64,000 bases of DNA from Gonocerus acuteangulatus (Eukaryota > Arthropoda > Insecta > Hemiptera > Coreidae). Of the stretch, positions 9,383 to 19,119 are shown piece after piece. The notes under the pieces are model-generated. The model was not told the DNA's origin, did not search any database, and saw nothing but the letters and a program-made list of their open reading frames with translations. Where the stretch lies: contig OX328123.1 of NCBI GenBank assembly GCA_946811695.1, positions 31,151,399-31,215,398 of the forward strand. Direction: 5' to 3'. Position 1 is the stretch's first letter. The number at the start of each line of letters is the position of its first letter. Made by a program: the position numbers and the translations under genes.

Positions 9383-11217
9383 CGGAATGTAGAACGACGA
9401 CAGTATTCGATTTCATAGTGGTCGGTGCTGGAACAGCAGGCTCGGTGGTCGCCTCACGCCTGTCGGAGATCCCTGAATGGAACGTGCTGGTTCTTGAAGC
9501 AGGTGGAGACCCCCCGTTGACTTCCGACGTACCGCGATTCTACCTAAACCTCCAGAGGTCAGACATCGACTGGGAGTTCCAGACTATACGGGAGAAAGGA
9601 CTGTTCAACGGGCTTATGGGGAAGGTAAATCGCTGGCCTCGTGGTAAAGTTCTGGGTGGGACAAGCACCATGAACGGGATGCTATACATGCGAGGGAGCA
9701 GTAGGGATTATGACAACATGGCTGCTTCTGGCAACATAGGCTGGTCCTTCGAAGACGTACTCCCCTACTTTAAGAAATCCGAAGACATGAGAGACTTGCA
9801 GGTGCTCAGCAGCCCGATCACGTCTATCTATCACTCTAGAGGAGGTCCGCTCACATTGAGCAGGTTCGGCCCTAAGGAATTCATCACCGAACTGATCCAG
9901 AACGCATCTTTAGAGCTTGGCTATCCCTCCAATTTCGATCTTAACGGAGTAAATTTGGCTGGCTTTACCTCTCCAAACCAAGGGACATTAAAATCTGGCG
10001 AAAGAATAAATACAGCCAAAGCCTTCTTGAATCCAGTAAGGAGACGCAAGAATTTGTTCGTAATAAAACATGCCACAGTAAGTAGAGTGTTGATTTGTCC
10101 TCAGACGATGAGAGCCTATGCTGTTGAGTACTACTACCGGAATGAGAAGGTTGCGAGGATATTGAGAGCTTCTAGGGAGATTATCCTCTCTGCAGGAACT
10201 ATCGGAAGTCCACACATACTCATGCTATCTGGTGTAGGGCCGAAGAACGAATTGGAAGAAAAGAAGATTCACGTGGTAAAGAATCTGAGGGTTGGGCGAA
10301 ATCTTCAAGATCACGTCATGTTCCCTGGGGTGCCAATAACTTTCAAATCCAACCAACCTAGAAAAACACCTCTGGATCTATTAGACAGCACGTACGAATA
10401 TTTGTCGAGGCGCACTGGACCGCTGGCCACCATTGGTGTGTCTGAACTTGTAGGTTTCGTTAGTGTTGACAACGACGACACGCCTGAACTTATAATGCAG
10501 TTCTTTTACGCACCTCTAAATGAAACAGACGACTTACTTGATTTGATGAAAGACTTGGGCTATGAAGAAGATACCGCTCTTCAATATCTGTGGATGAATG
10601 CCCGTGCCGATCTTCTTATACCTCTACCGCTGCTTCTCCATCCGAAGAGCACTGGCAAGATTACTCTCAAGTCCAATGACCCCGAAGAACGGCCCATCAT
10701 CGAAGCCGGCTATCTGGATCATCCGGACGACCTTGAAAGCCTAATGCTAGGAATCAGGTTTATCGAGCGTCTCGCCAAGACCGATGTTCTGGCTCCATAT
10801 AATGCGACACTGGATTACCTCAACTTTCCGGGATGTTGTGGTTTGGACTACGGGACTGAATACTATTGGGCCTGCGCCCTGAGCCACATCGCTACAACCG
10901 GGCACAGCCAGGTCGGTACTTGCAAGATGGGTCCTACGTCTGATCCTGAAGCAGTGGTGGACCCTCAGCTTAGGGTGATTGGAGTTAAAGGACTTCGGGT
11001 GGCGGACGCCAGCATAATCCCAGTCGCCTTATCAGGATTACCGATGGGACCCACTATCATGATCGGAGAGAAAGTCTCAGACATGATCAAGACTTGCTGG
11101 ATCGCCAACTACGACCCTTGGGCCACGACCAGGTCTCCGTATCGAGCACCGACTACCCATCAGACGGCAAGACCAAAGTCAAAGGGCAACAGATTGCCTT
11201 ATCAACTTGATTTCTGA
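9383..11217 (+). CDS. GMC oxidoreductase, glucose dehydrogenase-like, exon 3 (catalytic body)
   Basis: This exon carries residues 98-708 of a spliced ~708-residue protein. The Rossmann FAD-binding motif GAGTAG (112-117) is followed by LEAGG (135-139). GMC signature 1 lies around [13 protein letters not shown] (184-196) and GMC signature 2 is [17 protein letters not shown] (368-384). The C-terminal domain ends [13 protein letters not shown]...[11 protein letters not shown]. The family uses FAD to oxidise alcohol or sugar substrates; insect members are usually secreted. Two positions are odd. The His of the usual (Y)HxVGT motif is Ser606 (GHSQVGT, with His605 one residue early). The Asn/His of the usual SGN/SSH motif is Leu650 (SGLPMG). 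The fold looks intact and the frame is open, so this is probably a real gene with altered or lost dehydrogenase chemistry. A basic, Thr/Pro-rich tail of ~35 residues follows the conserved end. Confidence 0.95.
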
Positions 11218-11248
11218 TCTATGAGAATCAGTGAAAGGAAAATCTATT

Positions 11249-11254
11249 AATAAA
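11249..11254 (+). terminator. Polyadenylation signal of the GMC gene
   Basis: AATAAA lies 32 bases after the stop codon; a second AATAAA is at 11289-11294. Either could direct 3' end formation. Confidence 0.6.
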
Positions 11255-11552
11255 GATTTTCTTAGAATTTTTAATTTTTCTTTGAACTAATAAAAAATGT
11301 AATATTTTCTTTAGATTAAAGAAAAAAAAATGCTTTAGAATAGTGTAAGAGTTTGAAGAGGTACAGTTTTTTTTAGTATTTTTGAAGATGAGGTTTTTTC
11401 CAGACGTCTGAGCTCTGATTTTATTTTGTCCCAAAAAAACGCAACATAGACAGTTTTGTCTATAGACTTAACTATACATCATGCAGGTATTTTGACGTAG
11501 AGAATCGGATGACGCCCCTATATTTATGCATTTAAACGAAATTATTTTGACA

Positions 11553-11744
11553 GCATCAATAGCTTCGTTGAATGCACCGATACTCCTTGATCTCCGAAGT
11601 TAAGCAACGTCGGGCGTGGCCAGTACCTCATGGGTGACCGACCACGTGCTGTTGGCATTATAAAAGGGTGGGTGGCAACCTGTAGATAGCCCGGCGTTAA
11701 TAGCCCAATAGCTGATACACCGTTAAACACACACACACACAAAA
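11553..11744 (+). mobile_element. 5S rRNA-derived SINE, copy 1
   Basis: The head is a diverged 5S rRNA: TTGAATGCACCG, then GAAGTTAAGCAACGTCGGGC, then ATGGGTGACCGACCACGTGC and GCTGTTGGCATT. These are the parts that carry the internal RNA polymerase III promoter (A-box, C-box). A non-5S body (ATAAAAGGGTGGGTGGCAAC) and a tail (GCGTTAATAGCCC...ACACCGTTAA) end in a (CA)n tract. The foreign body and tail distinguish it from a 5S gene. Confidence 0.85.
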
Positions 11745-12544
11745 TTATCACAGAACAAATCTTTTGAGAAAAATGGGAGTAATGATAGATTGATATTTTT
11801 TTTTACATGTTCTTATTGATACGGAGTAAGAATCCATTGTGCCTACAGTCAGAATTTTTGAATGTCTGAAACGAAAACGTAAATTTTTTTCCAAAGGTTT
11901 GATATATCATATTGAAAATTGGTTTCATTCGATTATCTATATCAAAATCGTTGGAAAACAATGTTCTGCTTCACGTATTTTGCAGGTTAATGAACTTGAT
12001 AATTTTAGACAATGTATTTAAGTGCCAAAATTGATCTTTTTTTTTTGTGATCCATGGTTTATGAAACGTCGAAATTACTTGTCAGTACTTCCGAATTGCG
12101 TCATCGCGGAAAGGGAAAACAAGACGACAGATTCTTATTGAATTGTTTTGGTAAGAGGTTGTGCCTGCTAATACACTTTCTGCCATAATTTATGCTGCTT
12201 AAATAACCTTCTTTTACAATATATTTGAAGTTTTTCTAGAGTTTAAATTGTAATGACCTTGTCCTTCCTTCTAGGAGCAAGGCTATGCTTGGAGTGGCTG
12301 CAGAAGCTAACTAATTTTCCTTGCATTGTTTCAAGCTTATCGAATTATGTTGCTCTAATAACTCCTACTCTGTAGCATTAAATTCCGTATGAGAAATTTA
12401 GTTAACGATAGTCCTGAGTATGAATTTTGCGTACTACACTTCTTCGGCTTATTTCTTACATAAGGTAAATTCTTTCATACATTTATTGTGAATAAATCAG
12501 AAATGATAACATAACTTACTTTTTCATAAGCCCGATTTTTAAAT
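11745..12544. repeat. Mostly unrecognised, with a degenerate family X trace
   Basis: About 11915-12110 contains the family X order in decayed form: ATTGGTTTCATTCG, GCAGGTTAATGAACTTGA, then TGATCCATGGTTTATGAAAC and GTCAGTACTTCCG. The rest holds nothing I recognise. Confidence 0.4.
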
Positions 12545-13010
12545 ATAGGCGCCAGGTAGTGCGCCATGCCAACTTCCGGCCACAGTGTGTACACTAACGG
12601 CAGTATTAAAACCGATTTTTATTCTCTCATATCTTTCAACCAGTAGGAGATAAACTTAAGAAATTTTACACGGGTATTACACTAATAGATGCAAGTAAAA
12701 AAGTTTAATAATTCTACATTGAAGTGTTTCTGCGATAGACGACGACAAATCGGAATTTATACGACTTACTTACTGACTCACTCACTTAGCAAAATTATTA
12801 GGCACGTCTCGAAAAGCTAGAGACTTGAAATTTTGCAGGATGATAGTCATTAGGGTGTTATTAAAGCCAAACATCGAAAAATTCTGAAAAGTTGTGTTTG
12901 ACTCTGCACCAGAAGTGGGGGGGGGGGCAGTTTTGTTCTTTTGGAAACCCATTATGTGGGGAGTCAAATTAATTGTCTCAGTGACGAGAATCTAAAAATA
13001 AATCCGAAAA
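12545..13010 (+). repeat. Dispersed repeat family D, copy 1
   Basis: It begins with a small hairpin GGCGCCAGGTAGTGCGCC and continues through CCGATTTTTATTCTCTCATA, AAATTTTACACGGGTATTAC, a (TCAC/TGAC)n patch and CAAAATTATTAGGCAC to AAACCCATTATGTGGGG. Copy 2 starts at 14612 with the same order. Non-coding. Confidence 0.8.
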
Positions 13011-13152
13011 TACAGAAATGTTGTGTTAGGGGCCTTTCCCCAGGACGTTTCGCACACACGCAATAATTCTCGGCACTACGTCCCGACGTCATCCTTCTCA
13101 CGCCAAACGTCAACACCGCCAGCTCGAAATTCACTTAGAAAAAGTATTGGTA

Positions 13153-13668
13153 TCCCCCGAAAAAAACTAACGTTGAAAAAAGGGGGCAAAGTTCCAGGCC
13201 CCTCCCAAAAACAGTTTTCCTATGAAAGTTATATCATAGTATTGGTCCAAGTTTTAGGCCCTTAATGCCTTTTCAAGAACCTAATAATACCCTCTCACTT
13301 ATTTGTGTATTTCCAACTTGGCCAGTTTTTGTTGAATGATGACCGTTTTAACTTACAACCCCGATCGTTTTAAGTCATCAGAGTGTTTACTATAACCATG
13401 AATCGTCACCCTAAGGGCCTGAATCTTAAAATGCCAGAACTTTTATAATCAATCCGATTGTCATAGCAGCCATCATTTAATGAAAACTGGCCAAGTTGGA
13501 AATGTACAAATAAGTGAGAGGGTGTTACTAAGTTCTTGACAAGGTATTAAGGGCTTAAAACGAAGCCCAATACTATGATATCATACTTTTCATTGGGAGA
13601 CTGTTTTTGGGAGGGGCCTGGAACTTGGCATCTTGTTTTCAGCGTTAGTGTTTTGGGGGGGGGGGGGG
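13153..13668. repeat. Foldback palindrome 1
   Basis: Two ~190-bp arms (about 13153-13344 and 13475-13668) are inverted copies separated by ~130 bp. The outer ends are CCCCCGAAAAAAACTAACG and its complement, extended by a G-run at 13656-13668. The inner ends are TTTCCAACTTGGCCAG and CTGGCCAAGTTGGAAA. No ORF is convincing. Its outer edge resembles that of palindrome 2 at 16228-17000. Confidence 0.85.
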
Positions 13669-14068
13669 TTATAATGTTCTTTAGTACTTAGTAGAGAACC
13701 CTTCTCTTTTGCCCATCTCTTCATAGACTCCGTTAATTTAGATGTTGTTTGGGAGGCTTATACGCTCCAGAATTCCAATATGATTTCTTATCTCTCCCTT
13801 GTTGATTAGTATATGTTTTTGGAGTTCTCCCTGAACAAGTGACCATAAATTGTCTATAGAAGGTGACTGAACAAGAGTTTCCAAAACATTTCTGCAATTA
13901 TATAATAACCCTAACCGAGCTTATAATAACCTTTGTAGAGCTTTATGTTTCCAGTCATTGCCCTGATAGAATTTTTTTTTTTTTTTTTTTTTTTTGAATT
14001 TTTGAGGTTCTACCCCTCAATCTGTACATTTTGTACTTCAGTCCTTGACGAACTCGATAATCGCACCT
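13669..14068. other. No recognised feature
   Basis: Unique-looking AT-rich sequence with one poly-T run (13972-13995). Confidence 0.5.
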
Positions 14069-14288
14069 CCAAAGCCTTATTTTTTATTTTTTTTTTTTTT
14101 TTAACGGCACATCAACATCTTGGCCATTAGCGCCGGGCTATGTATAGGTTGCCACCCTTTTATAATGCCAACAGCACGTGGTCGGTCACCCATTCAGGTA
14201 CTGACCACGCCCGACGTTGCTTAACTTCGGTGATCTACGGGAACCGGTGTATTCAACGTGGCTATGGCCGTTGGCCCAAAGCCTTATT
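14069..14288 (-). mobile_element. 5S rRNA-derived SINE, copy 2, with target-site duplication
   Basis: The body is 14082-14275 on the minus strand and is the most complete copy. It reads, on the minus strand, GGGCCAACGGCCATAGCCAC, TTGAATACACCGG, GAAGTTAAGCAACGTCGGGC, GGGTGACCGACCACGTGCTG, the ATAAAAGGGTGGCAACC body, and the tail GGCGCTAATGGCCAAGAT...GATGTGCCGTT with an A-rich end. Thirteen-mers CCAAAGCCTTATT at 14069-14081 and 14276-14288 are the target-site duplication. Confidence 0.92.
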
Positions 14289-14611
14289 ATAAATGATTAT
14301 CATACAATGTAAATCAGTTTATTTCAAATTTTCAGTCTTCCAAAAATCTTCATTTGAATTTTGATTACTTTATTTCGTAATGTTCTTCAGAGTACCTGTA
14401 AAATCAGTCAAATTAGTATTAAGTGTAGTATATTTGAAATTATATAGTATATTTGAGGAATTACTTATAGAATTATACGTAAACGTTTTTATTAGGTTTA
14501 CTAGGGAAGTCTCCTGTTTTTTTTCATTAATTCATTGAACTAATCTTTTTATACTTATTTATTAGTAATCTCTATTATCCCTATTCTTTAGTGATGGTAA
14601 AAGATTATATC
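14289..14611. other. No recognised feature
   Basis: AT-rich sequence between the 5S SINE and family D copy 2. Confidence 0.5.
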
Positions 14612-15765
14612 TAGGCGCACGGTAGTGCGCCAGGCCAAGTTCCGGCCTAAGCATACTGTGTGTATATTACAGGCGGTCTTAGAGCCGATTTTTACCCTCT
14701 CATAACTTTCAACCAGGTAAAGATAAAGTTATGAAATTTTACACAGGTATTACACTACTAGATGTGAGTAAAACTGGAAATTTTCATAATTCTACATCGA
14801 ATAGTATCTGAGATATAAGCGATCGAAAATCGGGATTTATAGGACTCACTCACTCACACACTCATCAAAATTATTAGGCACTTCCCATGATGCTAGAGAC
14901 TTGAAAATTTGCATGAAGATAGATATGAAGACGTTATTAAAGGAAAAAATCGAAAAATCGCGAAAAGTTGTGTTCGACTCTGCTTCCGGGGCGGGGGCGT
15001 GCCAGTTTTGTACTTCCTTCGGAAACCCATCATTCCGTCCGAAATCCATGGTGTAGGGTATCAAATGAATTGTCTCGGTATGAAGAACCTACATTTGATG
15101 TTTTAAAAAACAGTAAGACGCATATAGGCTCGGTAGAAATCTGATACCAGCTGTCTGTCTGTATGTTTGTTCCTCTTACAAATCCGTATCGTTAGACCGA
15201 TTTTGACCAAACTTGGGACACAGATGGGTCTTGATACGGGGAGAATCATAGGCTAGGTTAAATTGTCTAACAGCTGTCTGTCTATCTGTTTGTTCCTTAT
15301 ACAAATACACACCGTTTGACCGATTTTGACAAAATTTGACACACATGTCGGTCTTTATCCGGGTAGTGCCATAGGCTAGTCAAAATCGTCTATCAGCTGT
15401 CTGTCTCCATGTTTGTCCCTTACACAAATTCACACCATTTGACCGATTTTGACCAAACTTGGCACACAGGTAGGCCTTGGTCCGGGGAATGCACTAGGAT
15501 AGGTAAAAAAGGTCTTTCAGGTGTCTGTCTGTATGTTTGTTCCTTATACAAATTCACACCGTTTGGCCTATTTTGACCAAACTTGGTACGCAGGTAGCTC
15601 TTGATACGGGAGTGTCATATTACCTATGACGTTTTCTACTTTTTGTTCCATCGAAATGCCATCATTCCTTCTGAACCCCATCATGTGGGGTATCAAATGA
15701 ATCGTCTTGGTAAGGAGAACCTATATTTGATGTTTTAAAAAAACATTTCGACACATCTTAACAAA
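14612..15765 (+). repeat. Dispersed repeat family D, copy 2, with internal tandem block
   Basis: The left part (14612-15115) matches copy 1, including the initial hairpin GGCGCACGGTAGTGCGCC. An internal block (about 15125-15620) is a tandem repeat of four to five ~115-bp units, each with CTGTCTGTCTGTATGTTTGT, a CGTTTGACCGATTTTGAC-like core and a CTTGGCACACAGG-like end. The outer sequence (TATCAAATGAAT...TTTGATGTTTTAAAAAA) occurs on both sides of the block (~15058-15110 and ~15690-15745). Confidence 0.75.
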
Positions 15766-15813
15766 AACAGTTGTGACTTATTTCTTAAATGTAGTAAATA
15801 AAGTCGTAGGGGT

Positions 15814-16065
15814 TTACTGCATAATATACTTCAAAGCAGATACTAAGTTTTTCAAAGTCGAGCCATCTAAATTACAAAGTTTAGGATCACAAACCCAAAA
15901 TGTATCGTCTTTGTTCATATATATTTCTTGAAGCCCTTCTGCACTTTCCCTATTGTAATTTTTATCCTCGGGATAAGGTTCCTGTGTTTTACAGTGTAAT
16001 AGTTTAGTTAAGAGAGTAATCAATTTGTCCTCTAGAGTAATGTCATCTGGAAGAGCTTCTAACTT
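15814..16065 (-). CDS. Unidentified open reading frame, probably a transposon fragment
   Basis: An open minus-strand frame of ~84 codons ends at a stop at 15814. Text such as HLITRLEKLEALPDDITLED, KLITLLTKLLHCKTQEPYP and DDTFWVCDPKLCNLDG looks like genuine protein: balanced composition, hydrophilic helices, two Cys. No start codon fits well at the left edge, and an AG acceptor-like site precedes it. It lies between family D copy 2 and palindrome 2, so it may be the residue of an autonomous element's gene. I do not recognise the family. Confidence 0.35.
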   Translation of the reverse strand, partial: KLEALPDDITLEDKLITLLTKLLHCKTQEPYPEDKNYNRESAEGLQEIYMNKDDTFWVCDPKLCNLDGSTLKNLVSALKYIMQ

Positions 16066-16227
16066 TTCTAGTCTAGTGATTAGATGTATGTAGGTTGATT
16101 ATTGGTATCAAATATCAAGCAGTAAGGAGAACCTTATGCAGAATCCAAAGACCCTGGTTTTATATGAAGTACAAAAGCCAGTAGGTATGCGGCAACTAAA
16201 TTCTATTTAATACTTAGAAAAAAGTAA

Positions 16228-17000
16228 TGAGATCCCCAAAAAAACATAAATGTGAAATAGAGGCCAAGTTCCTGCCCCCACAAAGAAACACTCCCTTCCT
16301 CAAAAATATCCCCTCCTAAAACCCCCCAAAAACGCCTGACCATTCTACACTCCAAAAAAGTAGTATGAGTTGGTGTATTAAATGTACCATATTTTCAACC
16401 AAAAATATTTGCCAATACAAGAGATGATACAAGAAAGAAATTTCCAAGTTCATTACTTAGAAGACCTCATAGTTACTTACTAAGAACAGTAAAGACACTT
16501 CAACTGACCTTTAAAAACAACAATAAAAATACTTATATCCAGTTACTAAAATATCACTTTCCTCAACCAGGTATATTCTTAAACTTGGCAATGTTTTTTT
16601 CGTGCCGAAATTATCTTTAGAGAAAAACTAAACATTGCCAAGTTTAAGATTATACCTGGTTGAGGAAAGTGATATTTTAGTAACTGGATATAAGTATTTT
16701 TATTGTTGTTTTTAAAGGTCAGTTGAAGTGTCTTTACTGTTCTTAGTAAGTAACTATGAGGTCTTCTAAGTAATGAACTTGGACATTTCTTTCTTGTATC
16801 ATCTCTTGTATTAGCAAATATTTTTGGTTGAAAATATGGTACATTTAATACACCAACTCATACTACTTTTTTGGAGTGTAGAATGGTCAGGCGTTTTTGG
16901 GGGGTTTTAGGAGGGGATATTTTTGAGGAAGGGAGTGTTTCTTTGTGGGGGCAGGAACTTGGCCTCTATTTCACATTTATGTTTTTTTGGGGTATATTTT
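16228..17000. repeat. Foldback palindrome 2 (~370-bp arms)
   Basis: Arms about 16228-16598 and 16631-17000 are near-perfect inverted copies with a ~32-bp spacer. Outer ends read CCCCAAAAAAACATAAATGT and complement; inner ends read AACTTGGCAATGTTT and complement. A transcript across it would fold into a hairpin of hundreds of base pairs. No protein is encoded on either strand. Confidence 0.93.
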
Positions 17001-17200
17001 TTCTGCACATCCCAAGCGTCCTCATACAAAAGAAAAAGTACATCCCATTATCATAACAACGAAGAAATCGGATACAGTGCCCCTAGTGGTAGAAGTAACA
17101 ACCAACACCGGTCGGGCGGTGATTCAATTTGAACAAAATAGAGAATAAACCCCAACTACTAATGAAGTAATTAAGTTTATTTTTTTTTCATAATAAATAA

Positions 17201-17306
<106 letters not shown>

Positions 17307-17381
17307 TAATAAGTTTTGTTCTTTGAGGCTTAGGTTCGGAAAAAGTAGCACTTCCTTGTATCACACCACTTTATTTTGCTT

Positions 17382-17427
17382 GCCCTACATGTTTCGTGCC
17401 TTATTTCATTCGCTCCTCATCAGGGGC
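17382..17427 (-). ncRNA. Hammerhead ribozyme-like motif 1 (Penelope type)
   Basis: On the minus strand the order is GCCC, CTGATGA, a stem-loop with one mismatch (GAGC...GCAC), GAAAC, AT, GTA, GGGC. This fits the type I hammerhead core (CUGANGA, GAAA, cleavage after UH) with a two-base-pair helix III and helix I formed by GCCC/GGGC. Cleavage would follow the A of GTA. Confidence 0.65.
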
Positions 17428-17480
17428 ACTTCTTGCTAAGAAGTCCTCTCGTCTCATGTACCGTCTACGGAGGCAGGGGT

Positions 17481-17526
17481 AATACTGATGAAGTGCGAAT
17501 GAAATAAGGCACGAAACATGTAGGGT
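17481..17526 (+). ncRNA. Hammerhead ribozyme-like motif 2
   Basis: CTGATGA (17485-17491), stem GTGC...GCAC, GAAAC, AT, GTA. Helix I is weak because the upstream GTAATA does not pair well with GGGTAT, so this copy may be inactive. Confidence 0.5.
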
Positions 17527-17626
17527 ATGCAAAATAAAGTGGTGTGATACAAGGAAGTGCTCCTTTTTCCGACCCTAAGCCTCAAAGAACAAAACGTATT
17601 AAGAAATATTTTGGGTCATCTACAAG

Positions 17627-17629
<3 letters not shown>

Positions 17630-17680
<51 letters not shown>
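17630..17680. repeat. (AT)n tract between the two hammerhead inverted repeats
   Basis: It is flanked by an inverted pair: GGGTCATCTACAAGAATAA on the left and TTATTCTTGTAGATGACCC on the right. Confidence 0.9.
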
Positions 17681-17686
<6 letters not shown>

Positions 17687-17780
17687 CTTGTAGATGACCC
17701 GAAATATCCAAATTCTTTATTATCCTAGGAGGCATGGGGTCATTAAAGCCGTCTTCCTTTATTACACCACTTTATTTATT

Positions 17781-17828
17781 GGGCCCGACATGTTTCGTGC
17801 GTCTTTTCTTAGCACCTCTTCAGGGAGC
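17781..17828 (-). ncRNA. Hammerhead ribozyme-like motif 3
   Basis: The minus strand reads CTGAAGA, stem GTGC...GCAC, GAAAC, AT, GTC, GGGC. The upstream helix I strand is GCTCC, giving two G-C pairs and one G-U before a mismatch, so helix I is weaker than in motif 4. Confidence 0.55.
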
Positions 17829-17835
17829 AAGAATT

Positions 17836-17880
17836 GCCCCTGAAGAGGTGCGAAGAAAAGACGCACGAAACATGTCGGGC
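17836..17880 (+). ncRNA. Hammerhead ribozyme-like motif 4 (best plus-strand copy)
   Basis: GCCC (17836-17839), CTGAAGA (17840-17846), helix II GTGCG...CGCAC with one unpaired G at its base, GAAAC, AT, GTC (cleavage after 17876), GGGC (17877-17880). Helix I pairs GCCC with GGGC and can extend with TT/AA across a small internal loop. All invariant core bases are present. Confidence 0.68.
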
Positions 17881-17949
17881 CCAATAAATAAAGTGGTGTA
17901 ATAAAGGAAGACTGCTTTAATGAGCCCATGCCTCCTAGGATAAAAAAGA

Positions 17950-18000
<51 letters not shown>

Positions 18001-18002
<2 letters not shown>

Positions 18003-18293
18003 TGATAAGTGTAACCTTAATAGATTATTCCTTCAAAAAGTGATAAAACTTAAATGAAATACAATGAGTCTTAATGGATATATTTAAATTACAAGGCATT
18101 TCTATCTATTGTTTCTCTGTCTTTAAATCATTGCCGCCCTGACATGGGAAAACAAGCCTATAATGTTACATTTCAACCTTAATAAACATTGTACCAAATA
18201 AAGGAAAACACTCAAACTCCGGAGGTGTTGTGGATTTATGAATCTTACGCATTCATATTTCTTTAATTTTATCAGGAGTTATGAAAATTATAT
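18001..18293. other. No recognised feature
   Basis: AT-rich sequence between the (AT)n tract and the family B SINE. Confidence 0.5.
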
Positions 18294-18475
18294 GGGGGCG
18301 AGGTTATCCCAGTGCTAGAGCACTAGACTAATATACTGGAGGACCTGAGTTCAAATACCCAGCAAGCACTAAAGATTTTTATCTTCTATTGTCTTCGCTC
18401 ATAGGTTGAATTCGGTCTGCAAGACCGCCCCTAGGCGAACTCAGCCTTTAATTAATTTATTAATGGGTACCTCCA
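18294..18475 (+). mobile_element. tRNA-derived SINE, family B, copy 1
   Basis: The tRNA-like head GGGGGCGAGGTTATCCCAGT...AGAGCA has a B-box-like GAGTTCAAATACC. The body has AGCACTAAAGATTTTTATCT...GGTTGAATTCGG and a (TTAA)-type tail before GGGTACC. Copy 2 at 35037-35212 has better-preserved boxes. Here the A-box is decayed (TATCCCAGTGC). Confidence 0.7.
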
Positions 18476-19119
18476 CGCGTGAAAATCAGGCGGCCGGAGC
18501 ATAGCACTGACCACACGATCTCCCTAATGTGCCGTATGGTCATGAATCAGATAACTATAGTATTCTGTCTTACTTAGAAATAATCTTTGTTAAATTTTTT
18601 CTTAAGTATTTTTCTCCCTTAGTAAGAAGAGTCGGAATAAGGTGTTATGTTTCAGCAAAGCATGCCTGATTTGATTTAGGGTAAGGATACATCCAGAGGG
18701 GAGAAAGAGGCGAACTCTCAAGAGCTTATTGAGGTTAGCAAATAGAGAGGATTGAGAGTGGCTGTGATTAATCAAGCAGAAAGAGTTGATTCAATCAGCC
18801 TCCATGACCTACAGGCTTCAATAGACTCCTTCAATCGATTGGAGATTAGGAGGGAAGCCATTTAATTCCTGAGGGTGCAGAATGGTGATAGTATAATATC
18901 TGGTCAATTTATCGTAAACTGAAACGTTTCGGGACTCTGCTGCGAAATGGCGTGTTTCCAGTAAATCCTAACCTCAGAAGCTCACTCACTAAACTGTTAA
19001 AAAAAAAAAAAACACTTCAATCCCATTTTTTTCTATGATCCATCTGAAGGCATAATCATATCTAATGGAAGTAGTCAGCCACCTCGCTTTTGGAAGAAGA
19101 AACTTTACAGTTTAAATTG
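18476..19119. other. No recognised feature
   Basis: A GGCGGCCGGAGCATAGCACT segment follows the SINE and may belong to it. The rest shows no gene; short open frames have no family character. Confidence 0.4.

Larger units (their letters stand above)
17312..17600. repeat. Inverted repeat A carrying two hammerhead-like motifs
   Basis: Left arm 17312-17424 and right arm 17485-17600 are inverted copies, joined by ~60 bp. Both arms contain the strings CACCACTTTATTTTGC (or complement), CTACATGTTTCGTGCC and a CATCAG-containing end, the conserved vocabulary of Penelope-like element terminal repeats as I know them. No Penelope polymerase is present nearby. Confidence 0.8.
17711..18000. repeat. Inverted repeat B carrying two hammerhead-like motifs, plus (AT)n
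   Basis: Left arm 17711-17823 and right arm 17840-17953 are inverted copies. They share TATCCTAGGAGGCATGGG, TTCCTTTATTACACCAC and GGGCCCGACATGTTTCGTGC, or their complements. An (AT)n tract (17952-18000) follows. A third, single copy of the same arm lies at 51680-51800. Confidence 0.85.

Noticed and set aside
11553..11680. Possible 5S rRNA gene
   Set aside because: The 5S part is diverged and shortened, is followed by a shared non-5S body and tail, and recurs three more times with deletions; copy 2 has a target-site duplication.
16871..17148. Overlapping plus-strand frames in the right arm of palindrome 2
   Set aside because: Three frames are open at once in G/T-rich sequence, and the mirror arm has no equivalent protein.
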